Source: Synechococcus sp. AG-683-C23 (GTDB lineage Bacteria > Cyanobacteriota > Cyanobacteriia > PCC-6307 > Cyanobiaceae). Taken from it: 55,514 nt of DNA. The DNA is taken from positions 1 to 55,514 of the forward strand of contig QCVD01000010.1 in NCBI GenBank assembly GCA_003208835.1, given 5' to 3'. The position numbers and the translations under genes are program-made. Below are positions 44,575-54,141 of this stretch, piece after piece. The notes under the pieces are model-generated. The model searched no databases. It was given only the letters and a program-made list of their open reading frames with translations, and was not told where the DNA came from. How positions within the stretch are numbered: the first letter of the stretch is position 1; the number at the start of each line of letters is the position of its first letter.

Positions 44575-47157
44575 TCAGGCCTGCGCCAGAACAGCTGCTT
44601 CGTCGTCGGCGCTCATCACACGCCCTTGGTCTTCAAATCCAGCAATTTGGTCGAAGTTCAGATAGCGATAAAGCTCATCCGAAAGGGGTTTGATTTTTTC
44701 TGCGGCGATGCGTTGGTACTCCTCGGGGGTGGGAATGCGACCTAAAAGTGCACAAACGGCCGCCAGCTCTGCGCTACCGAGATACACCTGGGCTCCTTTG
44801 CCCAAGCGATTGTTGAAGTTGCGTGTGCTGGTGGAGAACACGGTGGTGTCGTCGTCGACACGGGCTTGATTGCCCATGCAGAGGGAGCATCCAGGCATTT
44901 CCATGCGACTACCAGCTGCTTCGAAGGTGGCGTAGTACCCCTCTTGCTTCAGCATTTCTTCGTCCATTCTTGTAGGTGGACAAACCCAGAGCCGGGCTTT
45001 GTTGCTACCGGAACCTTCCAGCACTTTTGCGGCGGCGCGGTAATGGCCAATGTTGGTCATGCATGAACCAATGAAGACCTCCTGAACTGGGTTCCCAGCC
45101 ACTTCGCTCAACAGCTTCACATTGTCGGGATCGTTTGGACAGGCCAGAACCGGTTCGGTGAGCTCATCCAAATTGATCTCAAGGATCTCGGCGTATTCGG
45201 CATCAGGATCCGCCTGAAGAAGCTGGGGATTCGCAAGCCAGTCCTCCATCGCTTTCACCCGTCGCGCGAGGGTTCGAGAATCGCTGTAGCCCCTTGCAAT
45301 CATGTTTCTCAGCAAGGCCACGTTGCTGCGTAAGTATTCACTCACCGTTGCTTCGGAGAGTTTGATGGTGCAGCCCGCGCACGATCGCTCTGCTGTGGCG
45401 TCGGTGAGTTCGAAGGCTTGTTCCAGTTTTAAATCAGACAGACCTTCGATTTCCATGATCCGGCCATTGAAAATATTTTTTTTGTTGGCTTTTTCCACCG
45501 TGAGTAGGCCTCTTTGAATGGCCACCCACGGGATGGCATTCACCACATCACGCAAGGTCACGCCCGGTTGTAGTGCGCCGCTAAAGCGCACCAAAACAGA
45601 CTCCGGCATATCCAGAGGCATCGCGCCAATGGCGGCGGCAAATGCCACCAAGCCCGAGCCTGCTGGGAACGAAATACCAAGGGGGAATCGGGTGTGACTG
45701 TCCCCTCCTGTCCCAACGGTGTCTGGCAGCAGCATGCGATTCAGCCAGCTGTGGATAATGCCGTCTCCGGGGCGCAGGGCAACTCCACCACGCTGTGAAA
45801 AGAAGTCAGGTAGGTCCTGTTGGGTTTGGAGATCGACAGGCTTGGGATAGGCCGCTGTATGGCAGAAGCTCTGCATCACCAAGTCGGACGAGAAACCCAA
45901 GCAAGCCAATTCCTTCATCTCGTCACGGGTCATCGGACCTGTGGTGTCTTGAGAGCCAACCGTGGCCATGAGCGGCTCGCAGCTCGTTCCAGGCTTTACG
46001 CCGGGGAGTCCGCAGGCTTTGCCCACCATCTTTTGGGCCAGTGTGAATCCCCTGCCGTTGTCCTGAGGGGCACTGGGACGAATGAAAACCTCTGATGGAG
46101 AGAGTCCCAGTTGGCTGCGAACTTTGTCGGTGAGGGCCCTGCCGATCATGAGAGGGATTCGTCCCCCCGCCCGCACCTCATCGCTGATGGTGCTGGGCTT
46201 CAAATCGAAGTGACTGATGACGGTTCCGTCGAGTTCGATCGTGCCGGCATGGGGACGGATCGTGATCACATCACCCGTTTTCAATTGGCTGACATCACAT
46301 TCGATGGGAAGAGCGCCAGAATCTTCCGCTGTGTTGAAAAAGATTGGTGCGATTTTGCCGCCAATAATCACTCCACCACCACGTTTATTTGGCACATGGG
46401 GAATGTCATTACCCGTGTGCCAAAGCACTGAGTTGATCGCACTTTTTCGTGAGCTGCCTGTGCCCACCACATCGCCCACGTAGGCCACGGGATGGCCGTT
46501 CTCTTTCAGCTTGGCAATGGTGTTTAGCCCGTTAGGGGCGCTCGTTTCCAGCATCGCCAGAGCATGCAGGGGGATATCAGGCCGTGTGGTGGCATGGGTG
46601 GCTGGGGAGAGGTCGTCGGTGTTGGTTTCTCCGTCCACCTTGAAAACGGTCACGGTGATCGATTCGGCTAGCTCGGTTCGTGATTTGAACCACTCAGCTT
46701 CGGCCCAACTGTCGACCACCTGCTTTGCGAACCGATTGCTGGCGGCCAAGTCCATTACTTCATTGAAGGCGTCGTAAACCAGCAGAGTGCGGCTGAGGCC
46801 TTGGGCTGCACAGTCAGCCAGTTGCTCATCGCTGTTCTTCAGTAGATCGATCAGCGCAGCCACGTTGTAGCCGCCAACCATCGTTCCCAGGAGCCGTGTT
46901 GCTTCAAGTGGAGTGACTAGAGGACTGATCGTGTTGTGTTGGGCCACAGCGCTAAGCCATGTGGCTTTCACATACGCGGCTTCATCCACCCCAGGTGGAA
47001 TGCGATCGATAAGCAGGTGCAGCAGAAACTGCCGCCCATCTGTCGGAGGATTCTCGAGCAGTTGGGTTAGGTCTTTCGTCTGTTCTGCAGTGAGCGGTAA
47101 TGCCGGAACGCCCTGGGCTTCTCGTTCTGCGGCCAGCTTGCTGTAGGCGTTCAGCAT
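44575..47157 (-). CDS. acnB: aconitate hydratase B
   Basis: An 860-residue aconitase of the AcnB type, isomerising citrate and isocitrate in the TCA pathway. The start is ATG 47157 ([20 protein letters not shown]); the frame is open 36 codons further upstream but that part is not homologous-looking. The HEAT-like N-terminal domain and swivel domain precede the catalytic part, the reverse of AcnA order. Cluster cysteines are in CTNIGHY and the CSLC of PGCSLCMGN. The ClC gene follows after eight bases. DAHP synthase diverges upstream across 97 bases containing a dyad at 47180-47198. Confidence 0.97.
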   Translation of the reverse strand: MLNAYSKLAAEREAQGVPALPLTAEQTKDLTQLLENPPTDGRQFLLHLLIDRIPPGVDEAAYVKATWLSAVAQHNTISPLVTPLEATRLLGTMVGGYNVAALIDLLKNSDEQLADCAAQGLSRTLLVYDAFNEVMDLAASNRFAKQVVDSWAEAEWFKSRTELAESITVTVFKVDGETNTDDLSPATHATTRPDIPLHALAMLETSAPNGLNTIAKLKENGHPVAYVGDVVGTGSSRKSAINSVLWHTGNDIPHVPNKRGGGVIIGGKIAPIFFNTAEDSGALPIECDVSQLKTGDVITIRPHAGTIELDGTVISHFDLKPSTISDEVRAGGRIPLMIGRALTDKVRSQLGLSPSEVFIRPSAPQDNGRGFTLAQKMVGKACGLPGVKPGTSCEPLMATVGSQDTTGPMTRDEMKELACLGFSSDLVMQSFCHTAAYPKPVDLQTQQDLPDFFSQRGGVALRPGDGIIHSWLNRMLLPDTVGTGGDSHTRFPLGISFPAGSGLVAFAAAIGAMPLDMPESVLVRFSGALQPGVTLRDVVNAIPWVAIQRGLLTVEKANKKNIFNGRIMEIEGLSDLKLEQAFELTDATAERSCAGCTIKLSEATVSEYLRSNVALLRNMIARGYSDSRTLARRVKAMEDWLANPQLLQADPDAEYAEILEINLDELTEPVLACPNDPDNVKLLSEVAGNPVQEVFIGSCMTNIGHYRAAAKVLEGSGSNKARLWVCPPTRMDEEMLKQEGYYATFEAAGSRMEMPGCSLCMGNQARVDDDTTVFSTSTRNFNNRLGKGAQVYLGSAELAAVCALLGRIPTPEEYQRIAAEKIKPLSDELYRYLNFDQIAGFEDQGRVMSADDEAAVLAQA

Positions 47158-47179
47158 GAAGATCGAAGTGCGTGGCAGA

Positions 47180-47198
47180 TGTCCATTCTTCATGGACA
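47180..47198. promoter_or_regulatory. dyad symmetry between acnB and DAHP synthase
   Basis: TGTCCAT-tcttc-ATGGACA is a perfect seven-base inverted repeat in the 97-base divergent gap. It lies 23 bases upstream of the acnB start and 57 bases upstream of the DAHP synthase start. It could be an operator or a leader hairpin. It does not match NtcA (GTA-N8-TAC) or a known cyanobacterial LexA box. Confidence 0.35.
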
Positions 47199-47254
47199 CG
47201 GGTCGGTTGATCGAATGCCGGTGCGTAATCTTGGTTTCACACGGGTTTCTGGTT

Positions 47255-48307
47255 ATGGCCACCACCTCTGATTTGCATGTGGTGGAGACTCGTCCTCTGG
47301 TTGCACCTGCTCTGCTGCATCAAGAGCTGGCACCTGATGCGAGCGCACTGAACACAGTGACATCGGCGCGGAAACGCATTAAAGCCATCCTTCGTGGGGA
47401 TGACCAACGTTTGCTGGCGGTGGTGGGTCCGTGTTCCGTTCACGATGTTCAAGCGGCGCGGGAGTACGCGGAACGCTTGGCTCCGATCCGAGAGCGTCTT
47501 CAGGATCGGTTGGAAGTTGTGATGCGGGTGTATTTCGAGAAGCCGAGAACAACTGTGGGTTGGAAAGGCCTAATTAATGATCCTCACCTGGATGGCTCTT
47601 ACGACATCAATACAGGCCTCCGACGCGCGCGCGGACTGTTGCTGGATTTGGCCCGTGTGGGTATGCCCGCCGCGACAGAGTTGTTGGATCCCGTTGTTCC
47701 CCAGTACATCGCCGACCTGATCAGCTGGACTGCGATTGGTGCCCGCACCACCGAGAGCCAAACCCATCGGGAGATGGCGTCTGGATTGTCGATGCCGATC
47801 GGATACAAAAACAGCACGGATGGCAGTGCCACGATTGCCATTAACGCCATGCAAGCGGCTTCGAAGCCACATCATTTTCTTGGCATTAATGGGGATGGGC
47901 AGGCATCAATTGTGAGTACAACGGGTAACCCTGATGGGCATCTTGTTCTGCGTGGTGGTAATCGAGGTAGTAATTATCACGTCGATGCTGTCACTGAGGC
48001 CGCGGCTGAACTCAAAAAATTTGATCTTGAAGATCGCTTGATGGTGGATTGCAGCCACGCCAATTCCAATAAGGATTTCCGACGTCAATCCGATGTGTTG
48101 GCTTCGATTGCTGATCAGTTGCGTTCTGGCTCAAAGCATTTGATGGGAGTGATGATTGAGAGTCACTTGGTTGAGGGAAATCAAAAACTCTCGGCTGATT
48201 TATCACAACTCACCTACGGACAAAGCATTACGGATGCTTGCATCAGCCTTGATACTACGGAACAGATCTTGAATGACTTGGCCGATGCTGTTGGAGCGCG
48301 TCAATAA
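47255..48307 (+). CDS. 3-deoxy-7-phosphoheptulonate synthase (class I DAHP synthase)
   Basis: A 350-residue enzyme condensing PEP and erythrose-4-phosphate at the entry to the shikimate pathway. The start is ATG 47255 ([18 protein letters not shown]); the frame is open to 47156 but runs through the acnB leader. Class I motifs include [42 protein letters not shown] and KNSTDGS, with metal-binding [11 protein letters not shown]. It is of the AroF/AroG/AroH type and which feedback class it belongs to cannot be read. It diverges from acnB and converges with the phytol-kinase-like gene. Confidence 0.95.
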   Translation: MATTSDLHVVETRPLVAPALLHQELAPDASALNTVTSARKRIKAILRGDDQRLLAVVGPCSVHDVQAAREYAERLAPIRERLQDRLEVVMRVYFEKPRTTVGWKGLINDPHLDGSYDINTGLRRARGLLLDLARVGMPAATELLDPVVPQYIADLISWTAIGARTTESQTHREMASGLSMPIGYKNSTDGSATIAINAMQAASKPHHFLGINGDGQASIVSTTGNPDGHLVLRGGNRGSNYHVDAVTEAAAELKKFDLEDRLMVDCSHANSNKDFRRQSDVLASIADQLRSGSKHLMGVMIESHLVEGNQKLSADLSQLTYGQSITDACISLDTTEQILNDLADAVGARQ

Positions 48308-48376
48308 GAGCATCAAGCGTTCAAATGGTATTGGATTGAGTGATTTAACGATTGATATTTAGGCTGTGATGTTGAG

Positions 48377-49027
48377 CTAATTGATCAAGGTAGCCCATGC
48401 CATGCCTACCGCCAAGGGGACTGTGAGGTTGTCGATTCCCCTCACACTGATTTGCTCGAGGCCGGTGGCTGCTGAAGCAATGGCCATGGCAATCGGTGCG
48501 CTGATCACCTGGTTCGTGATGTTGGACAAAATTAAGAGCACGAGCATCGAAACCACGGCCATGGTTGTGGTTCCGCCTATCGATTTTGTTTGCTCAAAAA
48601 TGATCCATTGCGGTGTTTTGAGTTGCTGTCCAATGAGTCCTGCTAGTCCATCGCCTAAGGCCATGACCAACACTCCGGCTGTGACGGCATCGGGGCGATC
48701 CGGCCAAAACAGCACCAGCAGAATTGTGATGGCTAAGCCATAGGCAATCGTTCCATAACTGTTTCGATCAATATCTTCAATCGCAGTGATGAATCGCCAT
48801 TGATGGTTGATTGCAGTGATCAGAGTGATTACTGCTGCACAAGGAATTGCAATCACTGAGGGAATTGCAAAAAGCCAGGCGAGTGGCATAACCGCGCCTG
48901 TACCGATGTGGACGACCTTTCGACTGAGTTCTCGTTGATGGGGCCAGAGCTGACGTGAGGTCAGTGCTAACGCCACCACAAAGATCAACCAGCACACAAT
49001 GATGAGAGGTCCGCCTAATGCTGACAA
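48377..49027 (-). CDS. phytol/dolichol kinase-like CTP-transferase membrane protein
   Basis: A 216-residue membrane protein with about seven hydrophobic segments. It resembles the phytol kinase (VTE5) and dolichol kinase family, for example LSRKVVHIGTGAVMPLAWLF, DRNSYGTIAYGLAI, VMALGDGLAGLIGQQL and TKSIGGTTTMAVVS. In cyanobacteria such enzymes salvage phytol for tocopherol. Substrate specificity is inferred only. The probable start is TTG 49027, five bases after the sigma-factor stop, so the two are likely cotranscribed. No clear terminator separates it from convergent DAHP synthase. Confidence 0.82.
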   Translation of the reverse strand: MSALGGPLIIVCWLIFVVALALTSRQLWPHQRELSRKVVHIGTGAVMPLAWLFAIPSVIAIPCAAVITLITAINHQWRFITAIEDIDRNSYGTIAYGLAITILLVLFWPDRPDAVTAGVLVMALGDGLAGLIGQQLKTPQWIIFEQTKSIGGTTTMAVVSMLVLLILSNITNQVISAPIAMAIASAATGLEQISVRGIDNLTVPLAVGMAWATLIN

Positions 49028-49032
49028 AGCAA

Positions 49033-50019
49033 TCAGGCGGCTTGCTGATGGTTCGTCATTGTGCGGAGTTTCAAAATTGCTTTTGCTTCTAACTGACGCA
49101 CGCGTTCGCGAGACACATTGATTTGTCTTCCGATTTCCGCGAGGGTTAAGGGCTGTTCTCCTCCGAGACCAAAACGGAGTCTGAGAATTTTTTGTTCGCG
49201 TTCATTGAGTTGTGAGATCCAGCCGCCAAGATGCTCCTTCTGGATGCTGCGATCCATGCCTTCCATCGGCTCTTCCCCGTTGGGATCGGGAATCAGTTCA
49301 CCAAGAGTGCTGCGGTCTTCCTCGCCTCGGGCATGGGCATCAAGGGATGCGCATGGTGCACTTTGTGTGATCAGATCTTCCAGTTCGCGAGGCTCGATGC
49401 CCATGGCACTGGCCAGCTCAAGTCGGTTGGGTTGACGACCAAAGCGATGCGAGAGCTCCCGGGTGATCCGGCGCATTTTTGATAATTTCTCGCTGATATG
49501 AATCGGTAGGCGAATCGTTCTTGCGCTGTTGTCGATGGCGCGCGTCATGCCTTGGCGAATCCACCAGTAGGCATAGGTTGAAAACTTGTATCCCATGGCT
49601 GGATCGAATTTATCGACGGCGCGCTCGAGGCCAATGGCTCCCTCTTGTACGAGGTCGAGCAATTCCAAACCTTGGTTTTGATACTTTTTCGCCACGCTCA
49701 CAACCAATCGCAGGTTGGCGGCCATCATTCGATCGCGGGCGCGTTTTCCCATCCGGATCTTGTGCTTTTGCCGTGAGGTGAGATTTTCTTGGGGCAACTC
49801 TTTGAGCTGCTTCATGTCTTGGACATGGTGGGCAAGCTCGATTTCTTCGGCAGCCGTGAGCAGTGGAACGCGTCCAATACTGCTCAGATAAAAGCCAATA
49901 GAATCTGTCGCCAAACGTCCACTTTGACGTGAAGCTGTGCGTCGTCCGGTGGACGGCAAAGCAGGCTTCTTCCGGGTCGACTGTGATGTCGACGTGGAAG
50001 TCTCCAGAGGGATCCCCAT
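49033..50019 (-). CDS. group 2 sigma-70 family RNA polymerase sigma factor
   Basis: A 328-residue sigma factor of the RpoD-related group 2 typical of cyanobacteria. Region 1.2 is DSIGFYLSSIGRVPLLTAAE, region 2 contains NLRLVVSVAKKYQNQGLELL and KFSTYAYWWIRQGMTRAID, and region 4 has TLAEIGRQINVSRERVRQLE. Region 1.1 is missing. Start ATG 50019 (or GTG 50022) has a ribosome binding site, AGGAG, about 11 bases upstream. A 190-base AT-rich leader region lies between it and ppk. Which SigB-E class it is cannot be told here. Confidence 0.95.
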   Translation of the reverse strand: MGIPLETSTSTSQSTRKKPALPSTGRRTASRQSGRLATDSIGFYLSSIGRVPLLTAAEEIELAHHVQDMKQLKELPQENLTSRQKHKIRMGKRARDRMMAANLRLVVSVAKKYQNQGLELLDLVQEGAIGLERAVDKFDPAMGYKFSTYAYWWIRQGMTRAIDNSARTIRLPIHISEKLSKMRRITRELSHRFGRQPNRLELASAMGIEPRELEDLITQSAPCASLDAHARGEEDRSTLGELIPDPNGEEPMEGMDRSIQKEHLGGWISQLNEREQKILRLRFGLGGEQPLTLAEIGRQINVSRERVRQLEAKAILKLRTMTNHQQAA

Positions 50020-50185
50020 CACCCTGGTCTCCTATTAAATTTGTTTAGAATTTAGCACTAGGTTGAAACAGTAACTGAAATGAATCGGAAGAATTTCCGG
50101 AATCAATATTCCATCACACGTCCAAATTCAATGGTTTAAACACCTCAATTCCAATAGATCAAAAAAATAATCTGTAGCCAAAATC

Positions 50186-50205
50186 ACAAACTACTTAAGG
50201 TTTGT
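50186..50205 (-). terminator. weak hairpin downstream of ppk
   Basis: ACAAAC-tacttaag-GTTTGT can pair six bases just past the ppk stop, but the T-rich stretch (A-run at 50161-50167) is about 18 bases further. It may be only a weak terminator. The rest of 50023-50185 is AT-rich and probably holds the sigma-gene promoter. Confidence 0.3.
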
Positions 50206-50212
50206 TTGCGAT

Positions 50213-52354
50213 TTATTGCCCTGTGTGAAGTCCTCGGCTCCAAAGGCTTGTGAGCTGGATTTGAGAGTTGCATTCCGGTTGATCGTCTCCAGGCATGCGT
50301 TGCGTGAAGCTTCCATCAGCGTGCATGTCCCAAGCCCCTCGATTGTCTTGCATATAGAGGTCGAGCAATCGTTCGAGCTTGCGACGTAAGGCAGGTTCCT
50401 CAATCGGTGTAATGGCTTCGACGCGTCGATCCATGTTGCGGGTCATCCAGTCGGCACTTCCTATGAATGCTTCTGGCTCGTCGTCGTTGGCAAACCAGAA
50501 AATACGTGAATGTTCTAAAAACTGGCCAACAATGCTGATCACTTTGATGTTGTCGCTCAGCCCCGTGCGGCCAGGGATAAGACTGCACATCCCGCGAATA
50601 ATGAGTTCGATTCGAACGCCAACTTGTGATGCTTCATATAGCAAAGCAATGATATCTGGGTCTACTAAAGAATTCATTTTTGCTCGAATGATTCCTTGCC
50701 GACCTGCTTTCGCGTGATCAATCTCACGACGAATGAGAGATTCCATTCCCTTCCGCAGGGTGACTGGGGCTACAAGAAGACGACGGAAGCTTTGTTGCTT
50801 GGAAAAGCCTGTGAGGTAGTTAAACAATTCCACAAGATCTTTGCCTAACTCCGGCCGTGTCGAGAGCAACCCCAAATCTGTATAAAGTTTTGATGTTTTT
50901 GAGTTGTAGTTTCCTGTTCCAATGTGTACGTAGCTTCGCAATTTTTCCTTCTCTTTGCGCACAACGAGTACGATCTTGGTATGTGTTTTTAGGCCTAAAA
51001 CTCCGTAGACGACGTGCACTCCAGAGCGCTCTAAATGTCTTGCCCATTGGATATTGTTGTCTTCATCAAATCTGGCTTTGAGTTCCACCAGTGCCATGAC
51101 TTGTTTTCCATTCTCCGCTGCGCGAATGAGGGCCGCGATGATTGGTGAGTCGGTCGAAGTTCGGTAGAGTGTCATTTTGATTCCCATCACCTTTGGGTCA
51201 TCGGCTGCTTGATTGATGAACTCCTCAACTGTTGTTGAGAAGAGGTCATAGGGGTGATGCAACAGGATGTCCTGTTGCCGCATGACAGAAAAAATAGTTT
51301 CAAACTCTTCAGGTTTGATTGCGCCTTCGTCAATCAGATTTTGTTGAGTTCTTGCAAGTGTGCTTGGGGTTTGGCCAGTGTGAGACTTACTTTTTAGTTT
51401 TGATACTGGAAGACCTGTTAAGCCAAAAAGATCATCGAGTCCTAAAGGACCATCAACTTTGTATAGATCTGCCTCTTCAACATTCAGTCCTGTCATGAGC
51501 ATGTCGATGACATCATCTGGCATTTCGTTGGCAACTTCTAGGCGCACAACCTCTCCGCCCATACGGCGTTTTCGAAGGCCTTGCTCAAGCGCTAGCATTA
51601 AATCGTCTGCTTCTAGATCCCTAAGTTCGAGGTCGGCATCACGGGTGACTCGATAAAAATAATGTCCTTCAATGGTCATGCCAGGGAAGAGCATTTCGAG
51701 GTTGAAGGCGATCGCTTGCTCTACCGGAATGGCCGTGTGAATAGGTTGCGGATCGTCATTGCTGAGTTGCGGTGGAATGGCAACAAAGCGTGGAAGATTT
51801 TTTTTCGGAACTTTGATTCTTGCCAGTTGCCGTTGGTCTGTTTCGGGATCTCTCACCACTGCTGCCACATTCAGGCTGAGGTTGCTGACGAATGGAAACG
51901 GGTGGGCGGGGTCGACAGCTAGGGGGGTTAGGACGGGAAAGATCGACGTTTGGAAGTAGTCATTGACCCATGCCCGTTGGGGATCATTGAGCTGAGAGTA
52001 ATCAAATAATTGGACGTTGTGTTCATTTAGCTGGTGCTTTAGTTGGTATCGATAATGTTCCTGTTGTTGTTCTAAGAGTGGTAATAAGTGTTCTCGAATT
52101 GTTAGAAGTTGTTCAAAAGGCGTCTTGCCATCTTCGCTGGGTGTACTGATCCCTGCTTCCACTTGCGACTTCAGAGATGCAACACGCACCATGAAGAATT
52201 CATCAAGGTTATTGCTAAAAATTGCACTGAATTTGGCTTGGTCTAGTAATGGAGTGCGTTGATCCAGAGCTTTGGCCAAAACGCGCTGGTTAAAGGCAAT
52301 CCAACTCAGCTCCCTATTGATGTACTGATCTGGCGTTAGGGCAGCTGCAGACAT
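50213..52354 (-). CDS. ppk: polyphosphate kinase 1
   Basis: A 713-residue PPK1 that polymerises the gamma phosphate of ATP into polyphosphate, a phosphorus store. The N-terminal domain reads YINRELSWIAFNQRVLAKAL. The kinase core has MTLYRTSTDSPIIAAL and the phosphorylated-histidine region GLKTHTKIVLVVRKE. RSYVHIGTGNYNSKTSKLYTD and the C-terminal SADWMTRNMDRRVEAITPI are also present. ATG 52354 without an obvious ribosome binding site. Codon use is more AT-rich than in neighbouring genes. The MFS gene lies upstream on the same strand (46-base gap). Confidence 0.97.
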   Translation of the reverse strand: MSAAALTPDQYINRELSWIAFNQRVLAKALDQRTPLLDQAKFSAIFSNNLDEFFMVRVASLKSQVEAGISTPSEDGKTPFEQLLTIREHLLPLLEQQQEHYRYQLKHQLNEHNVQLFDYSQLNDPQRAWVNDYFQTSIFPVLTPLAVDPAHPFPFVSNLSLNVAAVVRDPETDQRQLARIKVPKKNLPRFVAIPPQLSNDDPQPIHTAIPVEQAIAFNLEMLFPGMTIEGHYFYRVTRDADLELRDLEADDLMLALEQGLRKRRMGGEVVRLEVANEMPDDVIDMLMTGLNVEEADLYKVDGPLGLDDLFGLTGLPVSKLKSKSHTGQTPSTLARTQQNLIDEGAIKPEEFETIFSVMRQQDILLHHPYDLFSTTVEEFINQAADDPKVMGIKMTLYRTSTDSPIIAALIRAAENGKQVMALVELKARFDEDNNIQWARHLERSGVHVVYGVLGLKTHTKIVLVVRKEKEKLRSYVHIGTGNYNSKTSKLYTDLGLLSTRPELGKDLVELFNYLTGFSKQQSFRRLLVAPVTLRKGMESLIRREIDHAKAGRQGIIRAKMNSLVDPDIIALLYEASQVGVRIELIIRGMCSLIPGRTGLSDNIKVISIVGQFLEHSRIFWFANDDEPEAFIGSADWMTRNMDRRVEAITPIEEPALRRKLERLLDLYMQDNRGAWDMHADGSFTQRMPGDDQPECNSQIQLTSLWSRGLHTGQ

Positions 52355-52400
52355 GGGGTGAAGGGTTTAGGAGCCGACACTGATTCTTGAAAGGTAGCAA

Positions 52401-53660
52401 TTAAGTGCTCAGTGGATGGCTTGTGCTGAGTGGGCTTCTGGCCACGAGAGCGATCACGATGACGAGTAGCGCGGCGGCGATCAGAAAGGGGCTGGTTGGA
52501 CCCAAAAGGTCGTAGCTGATCCCTGCAATCGCTGGGCCCAGAAAACTTCCCAAACTTTGGAGTGCTTGCAAGCTGCCAAGTGCAGTTCCTTGTCCTTCAC
52601 TACTGAGTCGTCGCGAAACAAGGCTTCTCAAACTTGGAGTGACCAATCCGGTGCCAAGGGCCAGGATTCCAACTGACCAGAAAATGGCGGGAGCTCGATC
52701 GGCTGCTCCGACGGCTGGGATTAAGAGACAACCTGCGATAACGAGACCAAGGCCGATCAGGGTGAGCCGCCATTCACCAAAGCGCTGGACCAACGGACCA
52801 ATTAGGCCCCCTTGGACCACTGTCGCGACAACACCAACAACAAGGAAGGCTGTTGTGGCTAGCTCTGGTCCCCAATCGAAGCGTTGCTTGAAATACAACA
52901 CCAGGATTGCTGTGAAACCGTTGAAGGCGAGGAAGAACAGAAAAAATGCGGCACAAAGTCGTCCAACACTCGGGTTGATCAGTACCTGGCCAATGCGACG
53001 GAATGGATTGAGGTCTCGACCTTGTGGCAGATCTTGCCTTTCCTCTACCGGATGGGTCTCGGGGAGCATGGTGAGAACCACAATCAAGTTGAGACAGGCG
53101 AAGCCAGTGGCAACCCATAGCGGGAGTGGAACGGCGATTTGGGCGAGTTGTCCGCCGAGGAAGGGTCCCAAAATGAAGCCGAGTCCGAAGGCCACTCCGA
53201 TGAGGCCAAAGGTGCGGGCCCGTTGTTCAGGTGAGCTGATATCGGCAAGAACAGCAGACGCGGTTGCTGCTGTTCCTCCGCTGATGCCGTCGATGATGCG
53301 TGCGCTGAATAACAGGAGCAACGGCCACAAACTCGCTTCTGGCCAGGGCAGGCTCAGGGTGAGTGCAAACAGTCCAAGTCCAACGACAGATCCCCCCACG
53401 CAAATGGCAATCACCGGCCGTCGGCCATAGCGATCGCTCAGGGCACCGATCAGTGGAGTGACGAGAAATTGGGATAATGCGTAGCTGCCGGCCAAGAGTC
53501 CCAGCGTTCGCCCATTCGGCGCGAATTGTGCCAGGAGAAATGGCAACAGAGGGAAGACGATGCTTTCGCTAAGTCGATCGTTGAGCAGCGTTAAAAATGC
53601 GCTCAACAGTGTTGGTATGCGGGGACGCTGCAAGTCGACCAGCGGTCGGAGGAGACTCAC
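52401..53660 (-). CDS. major facilitator superfamily transporter (TetA-like drug efflux type)
   Basis: A 419-residue MFS protein with twelve hydrophobic helices. The cytoplasmic loop motif GALSDRYGRRPVIAI lies between helices 2 and 3, and the second-half partner loop is QGGLIGPLVQRFGEWRLTLIG. SAVLADISSPEQRARTFGLIG is like the TetA/multidrug group, so export of a drug or metabolite is a family-level guess. GTG 53660 (VSLLRPLVDLQRPRIP) is the likely start; the frame is open to 53705. It is divergent from the acetyltransferase gene with only 19 bases between starts. Confidence 0.87.
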   Translation of the reverse strand: MSLLRPLVDLQRPRIPTLLSAFLTLLNDRLSESIVFPLLPFLLAQFAPNGRTLGLLAGSYALSQFLVTPLIGALSDRYGRRPVIAICVGGSVVGLGLFALTLSLPWPEASLWPLLLLFSARIIDGISGGTAATASAVLADISSPEQRARTFGLIGVAFGLGFILGPFLGGQLAQIAVPLPLWVATGFACLNLIVVLTMLPETHPVEERQDLPQGRDLNPFRRIGQVLINPSVGRLCAAFFLFFLAFNGFTAILVLYFKQRFDWGPELATTAFLVVGVVATVVQGGLIGPLVQRFGEWRLTLIGLGLVIAGCLLIPAVGAADRAPAIFWSVGILALGTGLVTPSLRSLVSRRLSSEGQGTALGSLQALQSLGSFLGPAIAGISYDLLGPTSPFLIAAALLVIVIALVARSPLSTSHPLST

Positions 53661-53679
53661 ATTCCCACAGGCCCGTTCT

Positions 53680-54141
53680 ATGGCCCTGCGCCGGATCGTT
53701 CCCAACGATCATTCTCTATTGCGTGAGATCTATGCCGATGCGATCGAGTCTCAGGCTGGGCTGCTCTATTCCCAGGAGCAGGTCCAGGCTTGGGCGGCTT
53801 TGGCGTGGTTGCCGGGGATTCTGGATCGCACCTTTGAAGAGGGGTCGGGCTGGATCAGTGGTGAGGATGCTGCATTTGCGATCCGCTATCCCTCAACCCG
53901 ATTGGCGCTGCTGTATTGCCGAGGATCGGCGGCGCGCCAAGGCCATGCTTCACAACTGTTGGTGCAGGTTGAGGAGGACGCGCGTCGCCATGGATTCGAT
54001 CGCCTCACAACTGAGGCCAGTCAGTTCAGTCGGCCATTGCTGGAACGCTGCGGCTGGCGGGTGGTGGCTCCAGAAACTATTGCGATTGGAGGTGTGGAGT
54101 TTGAGCGCTATCGCATGGCCAAGGCTTTGCTCCAGGACTGA
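53680..54141 (+). CDS. GNAT family N-acetyltransferase
   Basis: A 153-residue acetyltransferase starting at ATG 53680 (MALRRIVPNDHSLLREIYAD); the frame open upstream to 53560 runs through the MFS gene on the other strand and is not used. The acetyl-CoA-binding strand-loop reads LALLYCRGSAARQGHASQLL, with the R/Q-x-x-G-x-A pattern in RQGHAS. It ends FERYRMAKALLQD as in the PhnO/YafP-like subfamily. The acceptor is unknown. It overlaps the convergent TrpD2-like gene by 34 bases. Confidence 0.87.
   Translation: MALRRIVPNDHSLLREIYADAIESQAGLLYSQEQVQAWAALAWLPGILDRTFEEGSGWISGEDAAFAIRYPSTRLALLYCRGSAARQGHASQLLVQVEEDARRHGFDRLTTEASQFSRPLLERCGWRVVAPETIAIGGVEFERYRMAKALLQD

Noticed and set aside
52639-53430. 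263-codon plus-strand frame opposite the MFS transporter
   Set aside because: It is very rich in Arg, Pro and Thr as expected from the antisense of membrane-protein codons. The MFS reading on the minus strand is clear.
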